17,974 nucleotides of DNA, from assembly GCA_947003375.1 (NCBI GenBank), contig CAMQOJ010000024.1:1-17974 (forward strand), given 5' to 3'. The translations under genes were made by a program, and so were the position numbers. A model generated the notes under the pieces. It had not been told where the DNA came from and did no database searches. It worked only from the letters and a program-made list of their open reading frames with translations. Below, in pieces: positions 1-7,729 of the stretch. Numbering within the stretch: the stretch's first letter is position 1; the number at the start of each line of letters is the position of its first letter. The stretch is from an uncultured Lachnospiraceae bacterium (lineage in GTDB: Bacteria > Bacillota > Clostridia > Lachnospirales > Lachnospiraceae).

Positions 1-1
1 T

Positions 2-1957
2 GACTATGACTTGATCCGTAGGTATGCGGATAAATGCATCGACAATGGGATTGAGGCTCCTGTGGGGATGTGCCTGCAGGACCTGGGCTGGCCGTCTGCG
101 CCGCTGGTGCGGGACATGGATGTGGAATACGTGACCTGGAGGGAGTATTTCCGGCGCTTCGGGCATCGGATTCAGGGGGAGGCCCTCCTGTCCCAGGACC
201 ACATCCGGGTGGCTCTGCCCTGGGGGAACCGCATCTTCGGGGAGATGCTGGGGAAGGTGCGCCGGGCGGAAAACAGGATTTTGCAGGTGGAGAAGCTTCT
301 GGCGATTGCCTGGACGGAGCATGAGGACAGCAGGGAGCGCCTCCGGGGGAGCGGGGAGATGCTGGAGATGGCCTGGAAGATGCTGATGCAGGCCCAGCAC
401 CATGACGGATATATCTGTGCCACCTGCGGGGAAGGCGAGAAGCAGTGGGGATACCGTTCCGGCAGGCTGGCCCTTGGAGCGATGGATTTCCTGGATGCCG
501 TGGCAGCAGCGGCCCAGGAGGAAATCGGGGGGAGGGAACAGGCGGATGGCGGCTCTTCTCCGGACATCTGGCTCAAGGTGGTGAACACTGTGGGGAGCTG
601 CCGCGTCGGACAGGCCCAGGTCTCGCTGGGTTTCGGACCAGGGGTACGCGGCCTGCGGGTCTATGACGGGGCAGGGGCGGAAGTGCCCTGTCAGTACCAG
701 GTGACGCGCAGCTACGCGGATGGCGGAATCGGAGCGGCCAGCCTGCGCTTTGGCGCGGAGGTGGACGGAATCGGATACGGCAGCTTCCGGGTGGAGGCCA
801 TTTCGGAGAGCGGTTCCTGCGGAGCCGGAATCGTTCCCGGAACGGGGATTGCGTCCAGGGGGATTCAGAATGTGGTGGAGGTGAAGACAGGCCGTCTGCA
901 CCTGGTGTTCGATTTGACCCGGGGCGGCTCCCTGGTGCGCTTCCTGGACCGGCAGACGGGGCGGGACTATGGGGCGCAGGCCCGGGGAATGGGCAGCCTG
1001 CGCGGCTATTCTGTGAAGGAAGGGCGCTTCATCGACAATATGGACACACCTGTGGAATGCGAGATTCTGGAGAACGGGAGCCTGTGCTGCAGGCTGCTGT
1101 TCCGGGGAAGCTTCCATGGAATCGGGTTCAGCCAGACAGTGACCGTCAGGGAGGGAGACCCCTGTGTGGACTTTGAGGTGAAGGCGCATTTCGGGGAGAA
1201 GACGGATATCGGATTCCCCTATGAGCCGGAGGAAGAGGAGCGTTACCTGGGGACACGCCGTTCCTCCTGCAGAGAGGACTATAAGCTTGGAATACAGATT
1301 CCCCAGGAGGGCAGCGTCAGGCTGTCAAAGAGCGCGCCCTTCGATGTCTGCGAGAGCGAGGCCACGGACACCCGCTTTGATTCCTGGGAAACCATTCAGC
1401 ACAATGTGGTGAACGGATATGTGGACCTCTATCAGGAGGAAAGCGATACAGGGCTTGCGGTCTTCTGTGACAGGCTGAATGGGTATTCCCTGGTGGAGGA
1501 TCGGTTTTCCCTGACGCTGGCCTTTGGCTACCACGCCAATTTCTGGTGGGGCTATCAGCCTGCGGAAGGAGATTACAGGCTGGGCTATTCCCTGATGCCC
1601 CATGCCGGGGACTGGGAGTCGGGCAGGGTGCCCTGTGCGGACGCCTGCCTGCGGGAGCCGTTTTTGGTGCAAAGGCTGGCGGGGAAGCCGGAGCGGACGG
1701 GCCGGACATTGCTGAGCGCGGACGACCCTGCCGTGGAGGTGGTCACGCTGCTGGCAGAAGAGGATGCCTGCTGCGCAAGGCTGTTCCACGGGGGGCGCAG
1801 CGAAAAGGAACTGCATCTGCGGGGAGAGCTGGCGGAGCGTATCGCGGGCTGCGTGGACTTAGAGGGAAGAGAGGTGGAGAGGCCCGGGGACCGGATCGGC
1901 CGGTTTGAAGTCAGGACGCTTTCGTGGGGACGGAGCGCCCCCATTCGTCAGGCATAG
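2..1957 (+). CDS. GH38-type alpha-mannosidase, C-terminal part (5' truncated by window edge)
   Basis: The frame is open from the left edge to a TAG at 1955-1957, so the true start lies upstream; the TTG at position 11 is not a credible start. About 650 residues are present. The first 150 look like the end of the GH38 catalytic region and its helical middle domain: ENRILQVEKLLAIAW is followed by WKMLMQAQHHDGY, whose HHD (residues 130-132 counted from position 11) matches the conserved AQHHD/NQFHD signature of GH38. The rest is beta-rich, as in the GH38 C-terminal domain. GH38 enzymes remove alpha-linked mannose; the catalytic nucleophile Asp would lie before the window. It is followed by a convergent gene, so it is not in one operon with the sugar block at 2.9 kb, although it is nearby and thematically related. 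Family assignment is fairly firm; substrate is not known. Confidence 0.85.
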   Translation, partial: DYDLIRRYADKCIDNGIEAPVGMCLQDLGWPSAPLVRDMDVEYVTWREYFRRFGHRIQGEALLSQDHIRVALPWGNRIFGEMLGKVRRAENRILQVEKLLAIAWTEHEDSRERLRGSGEMLEMAWKMLMQAQHHDGYICATCGEGEKQWGYRSGRLALGAMDFLDAVAAAAQEEIGGREQADGGSSPDIWLKVVNTVGSCRVGQAQVSLGFGPGVRGLRVYDGAGAEVPCQYQVTRSYADGGIGAASLRFGAEVDGIGYGSFRVEAISESGSCGAGIVPGTGIASRGIQNVVEVKTGRLHLVFDLTRGGSLVRFLDRQTGRDYGAQARGMGSLRGYSVKEGRFIDNMDTPVECEILENGSLCCRLLFRGSFHGIGFSQTVTVREGDPCVDFEVKAHFGEKTDIGFPYEPEEEERYLGTRRSSCREDYKLGIQIPQEGSVRLSKSAPFDVCESEATDTRFDSWETIQHNVVNGYVDLYQEESDTGLAVFCDRLNGYSLVEDRFSLTLAFGYHANFWWGYQPAEGDYRLGYSLMPHAGDWESGRVPCADACLREPFLVQRLAGKPERTGRTLLSADDPAVEVVTLLAEEDACCARLFHGGRSEKELHLRGELAERIAGCVDLEGREVERPGDRIGRFEVRTLSWGRSAPIRQA

Positions 1958-2007
1958 ACCGGCGTACCGGCCCGCCGCAAAGGGAGCGCCCCATTTTGCC
2001 AATATTC

Positions 2008-2631
2008 TTAATAATACGCCCAAATTAAGGATAGCTGCCCCATAAGGCTCATGACGAACAGCACAAGGGTAATGACCATGGCCACGATGCTCAGAACCTT
2101 GCCCGCCAATGCCAGTCCCGCCTTGCTGGAACCGGCTCCCATCCTCGCCCTGGAGAAGCCCAGGCAGGCTAACAGGACACAGAAAATGGGAGACCAGCAC
2201 ATTACCATGGCGAGAATGCCGAAAATCAATGCCTGGGTGGCCTCTTTGGAATTGTCTACAATCTGTACGGGGACCACATGGGGCATGCCCGGCCCCATGC
2301 CGCCCTGGGGAGGCAGGGACTGCTGCAGCACGGTCATAAGCTGTAATAAGTTATTCTTGTAAGGCTTCTTCTGCAGGGTTCCCACAAAGCCTTCCAGTCC
2401 CCACTCGCCGCCGAAGGTTCCCTTCAGCCAGGCCTCCAGATGGAACCTCCCGTTGACATAGGACCACTTCAGATACTTGTATCCCTCCATCATGGCGTCG
2501 CCCGCCCGGTACGCAGGTTCACCCTTCCAGTCTGACATGGTGAACCCGTTTTTCTGCAGATAATCGTTCATGATAAAAGCAACGAAATCTTCCGGTTGAT
2601 TCAAATAGAAATCCTGAATGTATCTTGCCAT
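2008..2631 (-). CDS. DUF4190-like small membrane protein of unknown function
   Basis: 207 residues. The N-terminal 90 residues form a soluble, aromatic-rich region (YIQDFYLNQPEDF, then a WKGEPAYRAGD stretch) that I do not recognise as an enzyme. A Pro/Gly/Met-rich linker around residues 105-120 follows. The C-terminal third has two hydrophobic segments, about 134-158 and 177-203, separated by a small Gly/Ser-rich polar loop with RARMGAGSSKAG, the arrangement seen in DUF4190-type proteins. The start is supported by a GAGGAGGGG ribosome binding site a few bases upstream of the ATG and by a well-formed promoter at 2689-2717. The gene converges on the mannosidase gene (50 bp gap) and diverges from the histidine kinase. 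It is probably a monocistronic membrane protein; no function can be given. Confidence 0.8.
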   Translation of the reverse strand: MARYIQDFYLNQPEDFVAFIMNDYLQKNGFTMSDWKGEPAYRAGDAMMEGYKYLKWSYVNGRFHLEAWLKGTFGGEWGLEGFVGTLQKKPYKNNLLQLMTVLQQSLPPQGGMGPGMPHVVPVQIVDNSKEATQALIFGILAMVMCWSPIFCVLLACLGFSRARMGAGSSKAGLALAGKVLSIVAMVITLVLFVMSLMGQLSLIWAYY

Positions 2632-2688
2632 TTCATCCCCTCCTCGCAGCCCTGCCCTCCTGTATCGGCCGCATGAATATTTTTATAT

Positions 2689-2717
2689 ATCATACCATAT
2701 GCAGCGGGTAATTACAA
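2689..2717 (-). promoter_or_regulatory. Sigma-A-type promoter of the DUF4190-like gene
   Basis: Reading the minus strand, TTGTAA (plus positions 2712-2717) is followed after exactly 17 bases by TATGAT (2689-2694). The -10 matches the consensus at 5 of 6 positions and the -35 at 4 of 6. It lies about 60 bases upstream of the ATG at 2631 in an AT-rich patch. It does not overlap the divergent kinase promoter at 2762-2791. Confidence 0.65.
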
Positions 2718-2761
2718 GACAGGCCCATCCTCCAAAAGGCCTGGATACCCCCAAAAATTTT

Positions 2762-2791
2762 TTGCCAGCAGGCCGGGAGCTGTGCTATAAT
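2762..2791 (+). promoter_or_regulatory. Promoter of the two-component operon
   Basis: TTGCCA (2762-2767, 5 of 6 matches to TTGACA), an 18-base spacer and a perfect TATAAT (2786-2791) preceded by TGC, that is an extended -10. Just upstream is an A5T6 tract (2753-2763 region) that could bend the DNA. Transcription would begin near 2798, giving a leader of about 125 bases before the kinase start. I see no recognisable riboswitch in this leader. Confidence 0.65.
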
Positions 2792-2925
2792 AATTCCCAT
2801 TACGGAACATATCGGCGGACGGAAGAAAGCCGCGGCAGACCTTCGGCGTTTCAGACCAGGCAGCCGTATGCAGGAATCCGCGGGGGATGTGGTTATGGTC
2901 CGACGGGAGAGTCAGGGGGTGCCGT

Positions 2926-4651
2926 TTGAAAGATTTTACAGAAAAATACAGGATCCGCATCAAGATATTCATCTACTTCCTGCTGTTCATGGTGATACCG
3001 TATATCGTTCTGATTTTAGTGGTAAACCGCACTATCCAGAATTACGCTGGGCAGAACGCGGGGGGCAATATGGAGGAGACCATGCAGTCCATAGGGAATC
3101 AGGTAAAGGCTTCTCTGGAGATGTACGAGAACAGCACCATGGCCCTCTATTACAGCGGATGCGTGGATATGCTGGAGAGCGGGGAGACCGACAGACAGTA
3201 TATCGAATCCACCCTTGCCGCCTGCAGCTACCCCTATAAAAATATCCGAGCCGTGTTCCTGAAAAGCGGGGGCGAGGTATATCACGATAATGCGAACGCC
3301 TACAGCACCATGCCTGCCATCATGGAGCTGAACGAGGAGATGATCGCGGAGCAGGGGGGGCAAGAGCATCTGGTTCGCGGTGGAAAGCATTTTCGGAAAA
3401 CGGGGCACCCGGAATTATGTGCTGGCCCGTACTCTGAACGGCAGACAGCAGAAGGATGTGGGGACCTTGTACTATGTGCTGGGGGAGTCCCTCATCAGCC
3501 GGGCGTTCGACAGGCTGCAGATGGAGGGCAGCCTCAAATATATGATAGATTCCGAGGGGACCACCCTCTATACGCCTGCGGAGGTCCCGCTGGACGAGGA
3601 CGTGAAGGAGGCGCTGCTGGATACACGGGCCTACAGAGGATATTTTATCGCCGGGGAGGATGTGGTGGCGTACAGCAGGATGGAGGATACCGGGTGGATT
3701 TTTGTGGGCAGCGTTTCAAAGGAAGCGCTGATGGAATCCGTGATACCGTTAAAGATTGTACTGTTTGTGGTATCCATCGCCTACTGCCTGCTGTTGCTGT
3801 TGATTTTTTATACCTTCCAGCATTCCCTCTTAAAGCCGATCAGCGATTTGAAGTATGCCATGGACCGGTTTGCCAGGGGCGATATGGAGACGAAGATGGC
3901 CCCCTTCGGCGGGGAGCTGCGGAGCCTTTCACGTCATTTCAATGAAATGACCGGACAGATCAAGGAACTGATGGACAGCAATGAGAAAGCCATCGCCGAA
4001 AAGAATAATTTCCAGATCCAGGCACTGACGGCCCAGCTGCAGCCGCATTTTCTGTATAACGCCCTAAATACCATCAAATGGACAGCCGTCATCAACAAGC
4101 AGGAGAACATCCAGAAGCTCACGGAGGCCCTGGTATATATCCTGATGAATGCCGTGAAGGGAAAAGGAGAAGATTATACACTGGAGGACGAGCTGGAGCT
4201 GATAGAACAGTATGCCGTGATCCAAAAGGCGCGGTTCCTGAATTTCGTCATTGAGTATGAGATCCAGCCGGAGACCAGGGACTTGAAGATTTTCCGGTTC
4301 CTGCTGCAGCCGGTGGTGGAAAATTCCATTCTTCACGGATTTCAGCGGGGAATGGTGCAGAGCGGGAAAATCGTAATAAGGGCCTGGCTGGAAGAGGAGC
4401 GGCTCTATGTGACGGTGACGGATAACGGATGCGGCTTTGACCTTGAAAAGTGGGAGAAGCAGAAGGAGACCGGGGAGAACCATACCAATATCGGGCTCAG
4501 GAATATCCGGCAGGTCATAGAGCTGGAGTATGGCAGGGAATACGGCATGGATATGAAAAGCGCTTATGGGGACGGAACCACGGTAACCTATTGTCTGCCT
4601 GTAAGAAAAGGGAGGGCAGGGACGGACGATGATACGAGTAGCGATTGTTGA
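2926..4651 (+). pseudogene. YesM-type sensor histidine kinase, apparent +1 frameshift in a G7 tract
   Basis: The gene is read in two frames: 2926 to about 3360, then 3362 to 4651. Removing one G from the seven at 3354-3360 joins them as EQGGKSIWFAVESIF and gives a normal 574-residue kinase. In that model a membrane segment lies at about residues 9-33, an extracellular sensor region at 34-270, a second membrane segment at 272-298, HAMP (LLKPISDLKYAMDRFARGD) next, then the His_kinase motif QPHFLYNALN with phospho-acceptor His374, and an HATPase domain with N-box PVVENSILHG, DNGCGFD and NIGLRN. This is the YesM (LytS-like) class that senses extracellular signals and phosphorylates YesN regulators. 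I chose TTG 2926 because AGGGGGT sits 6 bases upstream; ATG 2887 is possible but has a poor ribosome site. Its 3' end overlaps the regulator gene by 23 bases. All motifs are intact, so a sequencing error, phase variation or recent mutation are all possible. Confidence 0.85.
3354..3360 (+). other. G7 homopolymer at the kinase frameshift site
   Basis: Seven consecutive G follow CA and precede CAAGAGC. With six G the kinase frame is continuous. With seven, the upstream frame reads on as unrelated sequence to a stop ending at 3945. Slipped-strand mispairing in such a run is a known source of on/off switching and also of assembly error. Confidence 0.8.
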
Positions 4652-6125
4652 CGATGAGATCCTGGCGAGAGTGGGGATCCAGTCTCTTTTGGAGAGCTGT
4701 GAGGATATTCTGGTGGCGGGCTCCTTCGGGGTAGCGGAGGAGGCGTTCAAGTTCCTCAGGACCAATCTGGTGGATATCGTCATTACGGATATCGAGATGC
4801 CGAACATGAACGGGCTGGAGCTGATCCGCAGAATCCGGGAACAGAAGCTGGCGGCAGGGGTGATCATCTTAAGCTGCTATGAAAAATTTGAATATGCCAA
4901 GGAGGCCATCTCCCTGGGGGTGGACGGATATATATTAAAGCAGGATATCAATCAGGAAGCCATCGAAAAGGTGGTCTATGACGTGGCGGCCAGGACCAGA
5001 GGAAGAGAAAGGCCGGTGAAGAGCGAATCCATCGAGCAGATGATGGACAGCAGCGAAGGCGTGAAGACAGTGGCTGTCATGAGGATAGGACAGGAGGAGG
5101 GCGAAGCGGGAGAGCAAGGGCTGAATCGGGAAAAAATGATGCTCCATCTCCTGGAAGAGCTGGTGGCCCATTACCATATGGGGAATGTGCTTTCGTCCTA
5201 TAAAAGGAATCCCTTTATTATTTTCCGGTTCGAAGGGGAAAGCACGGAGAGGGAGAGACATGGGCTGCTGGAGGAGTATATAGACATTATTGAGAAAAAC
5301 TTTTTCCAATATACCAACCGGCGGATCCTTTTTGGAATCAGTGGGGAGTTCATGGATACACGGGAGATCCTGCCCCGGTATGAGGAAGCGGAGGAGGCGC
5401 TGCAGCAGCGGTTTTATCATGAACAGAGGCAGGTGTTCTTCAGCGGGGAGATTTCCTGGCAGGAGCGCACGCCTCCCCTGATGTTTTCGGAGGATGTATT
5501 CCTGAATGAGTTCAAAGCGGAGATCCTGGAGCGGGAGCTTTCGGAATTTCTGCGCAGCTGCCGGGAACAGCAGGTACGTGTGAAGAGCGTGCGGGATGGG
5601 ATGAATCAGGCGGTGAGCATCCTGATGTTCAATATTTTGAAGAAGACGGTGTACAGGGATGGGGAGATCGGAGCCTGGATGAACCGGTATCCGGTGTCAG
5701 GGAGGATATCCGATGCGGCTTGCGCGGGGGATATGAAGCGGGACGTGCTGGCGCTGCTCATGGATTTCCACAGGGACCTGGAGGCCCATCTGAGGGAGGA
5801 TTCCTTCGGGGAGGTATTTCGGTACATCGACCGGAAGATCCAGACACAGCTTTCCCTGGAAGAATTGGCGGCGCTCTCCAATATGAGCGTGTCGGCCTTC
5901 TCCAAGCGGTTCAAGGAGCGCACTTCCATGCCGCCCATACAGTATATCAACCTTAAGAAGATCGAGAAGGTGAAGGAATATCTGAGGCGGCCGGAATATA
6001 CTCTGGGTGAAATCGCGGATCTGACCGGCTTTTCCAATGAAAACTATATGGTGCGGGTCTTTAAGAAGATCACGGGAAGCACGATTACGGATTACCGGAA
6101 GCAGATAAATATGGCAAGAATGTGA
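4629..6125 (+). CDS. YesN-type response regulator, REC + AraC-family DNA-binding domain
   Basis: 498 residues. The N-terminal receiver domain (about 1-120) has the acidic pair Asp8-Asp9, phospho-acceptor Asp54 (VITDIEMPNMNG), Ser82 and Lys104 (YILKQD). A central region of about 270 residues without a clear motif links to a C-terminal AraC/XylS domain (about 395-495) with two helix-turn-helix units: LSLEELAALSNMSVSAFSKRF and TLGEIADLTGFSNENYMVRVFKK. It would be phosphorylated by the upstream kinase and activate the adjacent transporter and glycosidase genes. The ATG is preceded by a purine-rich GGGAGGGCAGGGACGG and overlaps the kinase end, which implies translational coupling. If the kinase is truly broken the regulator may be unphosphorylated or served by another kinase. 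The family assignment is secure; the regulon is inferred from position. Confidence 0.95.
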   Translation: MIRVAIVDDEILARVGIQSLLESCEDILVAGSFGVAEEAFKFLRTNLVDIVITDIEMPNMNGLELIRRIREQKLAAGVIILSCYEKFEYAKEAISLGVDGYILKQDINQEAIEKVVYDVAARTRGRERPVKSESIEQMMDSSEGVKTVAVMRIGQEEGEAGEQGLNREKMMLHLLEELVAHYHMGNVLSSYKRNPFIIFRFEGESTERERHGLLEEYIDIIEKNFFQYTNRRILFGISGEFMDTREILPRYEEAEEALQQRFYHEQRQVFFSGEISWQERTPPLMFSEDVFLNEFKAEILERELSEFLRSCREQQVRVKSVRDGMNQAVSILMFNILKKTVYRDGEIGAWMNRYPVSGRISDAACAGDMKRDVLALLMDFHRDLEAHLREDSFGEVFRYIDRKIQTQLSLEELAALSNMSVSAFSKRFKERTSMPPIQYINLKKIEKVKEYLRRPEYTLGEIADLTGFSNENYMVRVFKKITGSTITDYRKQINMARM

Positions 6126-6145
6126 ATTGCGGACAAGAATGTGAA
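6115..6145 (+). repeat. 12-bp direct repeat, candidate regulator site
   Basis: CAAGAATGTGAA occurs at 6115-6126 and again at 6134-6145, a period of 19 bases (about two helical turns). The first copy contains the regulator's stop codon. A further TGTGAAT lies at 6171-6177. Spaced direct repeats upstream of a promoter are typical of AraC-family binding sites, and the promoter of the binding-protein gene follows at 6197-6226. Confidence 0.45.
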
Positions 6146-6182
6146 CGCATGATTAACAATATGAATATTTTGTGAATCAGAG

Positions 6183-6213
6183 GGATAAGATTGTTTCTTA
6201 CAGGGTCTTATCC
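6183..6213 (+). promoter_or_regulatory. Inverted repeat overlapping the solute-binding-protein promoter
   Basis: GGATAAGA (6183-6190) and TCTTATCC (6206-6213) are perfect inverted arms of 8 bases around a 15-base centre, with A-T and G-T pairs extending the stem outward. The right arm falls between the -35 and -10 elements. It may be an operator, or a weak terminator for the regulator gene since TTTT follows at 6214-6217. Both roles are inference. Confidence 0.5.
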
Positions 6214-6226
6214 TTTTGATTATAAT
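6197..6226 (+). promoter_or_regulatory. Promoter of the solute-binding protein gene
   Basis: A perfect TATAAT at 6221-6226 is preceded at 18 bases by CTTACA (6197-6202), which matches TTGACA at 4 of 6 positions. The -10 ends 56 bases before the ATG at 6283. A weak -35 with flanking repeats suits activator control, plausibly by the YesN-type regulator encoded just upstream. Confidence 0.6.
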
Positions 6227-6282
6227 GAAAACACAGGCAGGGAAGAAGAGCCTGAAAACAGACATGCAAAAGGAGGAAAGCT

Positions 6283-7659
6283 ATGAAATTGAAAAAACTG
6301 GTTGCAATGTTATGTACATTCAGCATGCTTGGAATGCTGCTGGCCGGATGCGGCGGCGAGGAGAAGCCGAAGGAGAGTGAGTCCAGCCAGGAGGAGAGCG
6401 CGGGCGGTTCCCAGGAGCCTGCCGGAGAGGAGAGCCAGGAGCCGGAGGGAGGAGAGGAAAGCCAGGAGCCTGCCGGAGAAGAAAGCGGGGAAGTGGCGGG
6501 CGGAGATGTCTCCGGCACCATCACCATCTGGGAGCATGGTTTTTCCTTTGAAGAGAGCCTGCAGGCAGTGATTGAGGGCTTCAACAAGCAGTACCCGGAC
6601 GTGACCGTAGAGTATGAGATCAGGGACGGAGACACCTACAACAGCGTCCTGACCACCGCCATCCAGTCCGGAGACGGCCCGGATCTGTTCTACACCGGAG
6701 GAACATCGGACGCGGTAATGGGCGATATGGTGGCCAACGGCGCCATCATGGATTTGACCGACGAGGTGGATTACAGCCTGTTCGATGAGTCCGCTTTGAG
6801 CCGTTCCATCATGGACGGGAAATACTACTCCATTCCCTGGCTGACCATGGACACCCGTGCCGTCTATTACAACATCGACATGTTTGAAGAGCATGGATGG
6901 AAGGTTCCCGCCACCTTCAGCGAGTTTGAAACTCTGTTGGCGACCATTGACGAGGCGGGAATCATCCCGGTTTCCGCGGTAAATTCTTACTTTAGTATGC
7001 TGTTTGCCTATGAGCCGGTCCTCTCCGGTTTTGACGCGGCGTATACAAAGGGGCTTGCCGATTACTCCGTAAAGGTCACCGACCAGCCTGCGAGGGATGC
7101 CCTGCAGAAGATGGTGGACTGGGCTGACGCGGGTTATTTCGGGGACAACTGGCTGGGCGTGGTGGACGGAAACGCGATGCTCCTGGCGTTCACCTCCGGA
7201 CAGGCGGCTATGATGATTGCCGGTTCCTGGGAGATCACCACCATCGCGGAGAATAATCCGGACCTGAACTTTGGCGCATTCGAGATTCCCAGCGAGGACG
7301 GCGTCGCCGGTCTTGTGGGAACGCCTGCCAACGGATTTTCCGTCAATGCCGCCACCCAGAACAAAGAAGCGGCAATCGCTTTCGCCAATTACTGCGCATC
7401 CCTGGAGGGACAGACCATCTGGGTGCAGTCCCAGGGCGGCGTGTCTGCCAGCGATGAGATCGAGGCGGCTACAGAGCTTGCGAAGCAGATCAGCGAGAGC
7501 GGCCAGGGGAACATTTATACCAGCTGGCACAATGTGATCACCAACTATTCCACCGACGGCTCCGCAGTGCTTTTCTGGGAAGAGAATTTCGAGAAGGTAT
7601 TCGCCAAGGATATGACAGTGGACGAGTTTATGGACGGACTGGCTGAATTGATGCAGTAG
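6283..7659 (+). CDS. Carbohydrate ABC transporter solute-binding lipoprotein
   Basis: 458 residues. The N-terminus is a lipoprotein signal peptide: MKLKKL, a hydrophobic stretch, then lipobox LAGC with the lipidated Cys23. A highly acidic Ser/Glu/Gly linker (about 25-75) contains three similar units SQEPAGEE, SQEPEGGEE and SQEPAGEE. The mature domain begins near GTITIWEHGFSFEESL and reads like the family 1 bacterial solute-binding fold, with ANGFSVNAATQNKEAAIAFANY and WAD-type segments common in sugar-binding members. It should sit on the outer face of the membrane and deliver oligosaccharides to the two downstream permeases. AAAGGAGG lies 6-8 bases before the ATG. The terminator at 7683-7710 should make this gene more expressed than the permeases. 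The sugar bound cannot be read from sequence. Confidence 0.95.
   Translation: MKLKKLVAMLCTFSMLGMLLAGCGGEEKPKESESSQEESAGGSQEPAGEESQEPEGGEESQEPAGEESGEVAGGDVSGTITIWEHGFSFEESLQAVIEGFNKQYPDVTVEYEIRDGDTYNSVLTTAIQSGDGPDLFYTGGTSDAVMGDMVANGAIMDLTDEVDYSLFDESALSRSIMDGKYYSIPWLTMDTRAVYYNIDMFEEHGWKVPATFSEFETLLATIDEAGIIPVSAVNSYFSMLFAYEPVLSGFDAAYTKGLADYSVKVTDQPARDALQKMVDWADAGYFGDNWLGVVDGNAMLLAFTSGQAAMMIAGSWEITTIAENNPDLNFGAFEIPSEDGVAGLVGTPANGFSVNAATQNKEAAIAFANYCASLEGQTIWVQSQGGVSASDEIEAATELAKQISESGQGNIYTSWHNVITNYSTDGSAVLFWEENFEKVFAKDMTVDEFMDGLAELMQ
6409..6483 (+). repeat. In-frame repeats coding the acidic linker
   Basis: Residues 43-67 of the binding protein are three copies of an 8-9-residue unit (SQEP(A/E)G(G)EE). 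At DNA level an 18-base identical stretch starts at 6411 and again at 6462, offset by 51 bases, so the frame is kept. The likely role is a flexible tether between the lipid anchor and the binding domain. Confidence 0.7.
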
Positions 7660-7682
7660 GCGATAGCATAGGCATGAGAGAT

Positions 7683-7710
7683 AGGGCTGCTGTTGCAGCC
7701 CTGTTTTTTT
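7683..7710 (+). terminator. Intra-operon Rho-independent terminator after the binding-protein gene
   Basis: AGGGCTGC (7683-7690), loop TGTT, GCAGCCCT (7695-7702), one G, then seven T (7704-7710). The stem is a perfect 8 bp and GC-rich. It stands between the binding-protein stop (7659) and the first permease start (7730), with no promoter visible between, so it most likely allows partial read-through and sets a high ratio of binding protein to permease. Confidence 0.85.
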
Positions 7711-7729
7711 CAGACGAAAGGAAGGCGCT

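Noticed and set aside
1958..2007. Short CCGG-CGTA-CCGG hairpin between the convergent genes as a bidirectional terminator.
   Set aside because: The stem is only four base pairs and no T-run follows on either strand.
3361..3945. Continuation of the first kinase frame for nearly 200 codons beyond the G7 tract.
   Set aside because: The translated sequence has no kinase features, while the +1 frame carries conserved sensor, membrane and HAMP segments, so this tail is read-through of the wrong frame.
6310..7530. A 406-codon open frame on the minus strand opposite the solute-binding protein gene.
   Set aside because: It mirrors the codon structure of the plus-strand gene, has no recognisable domain, and the plus-strand product has a signal peptide, lipobox and family match.
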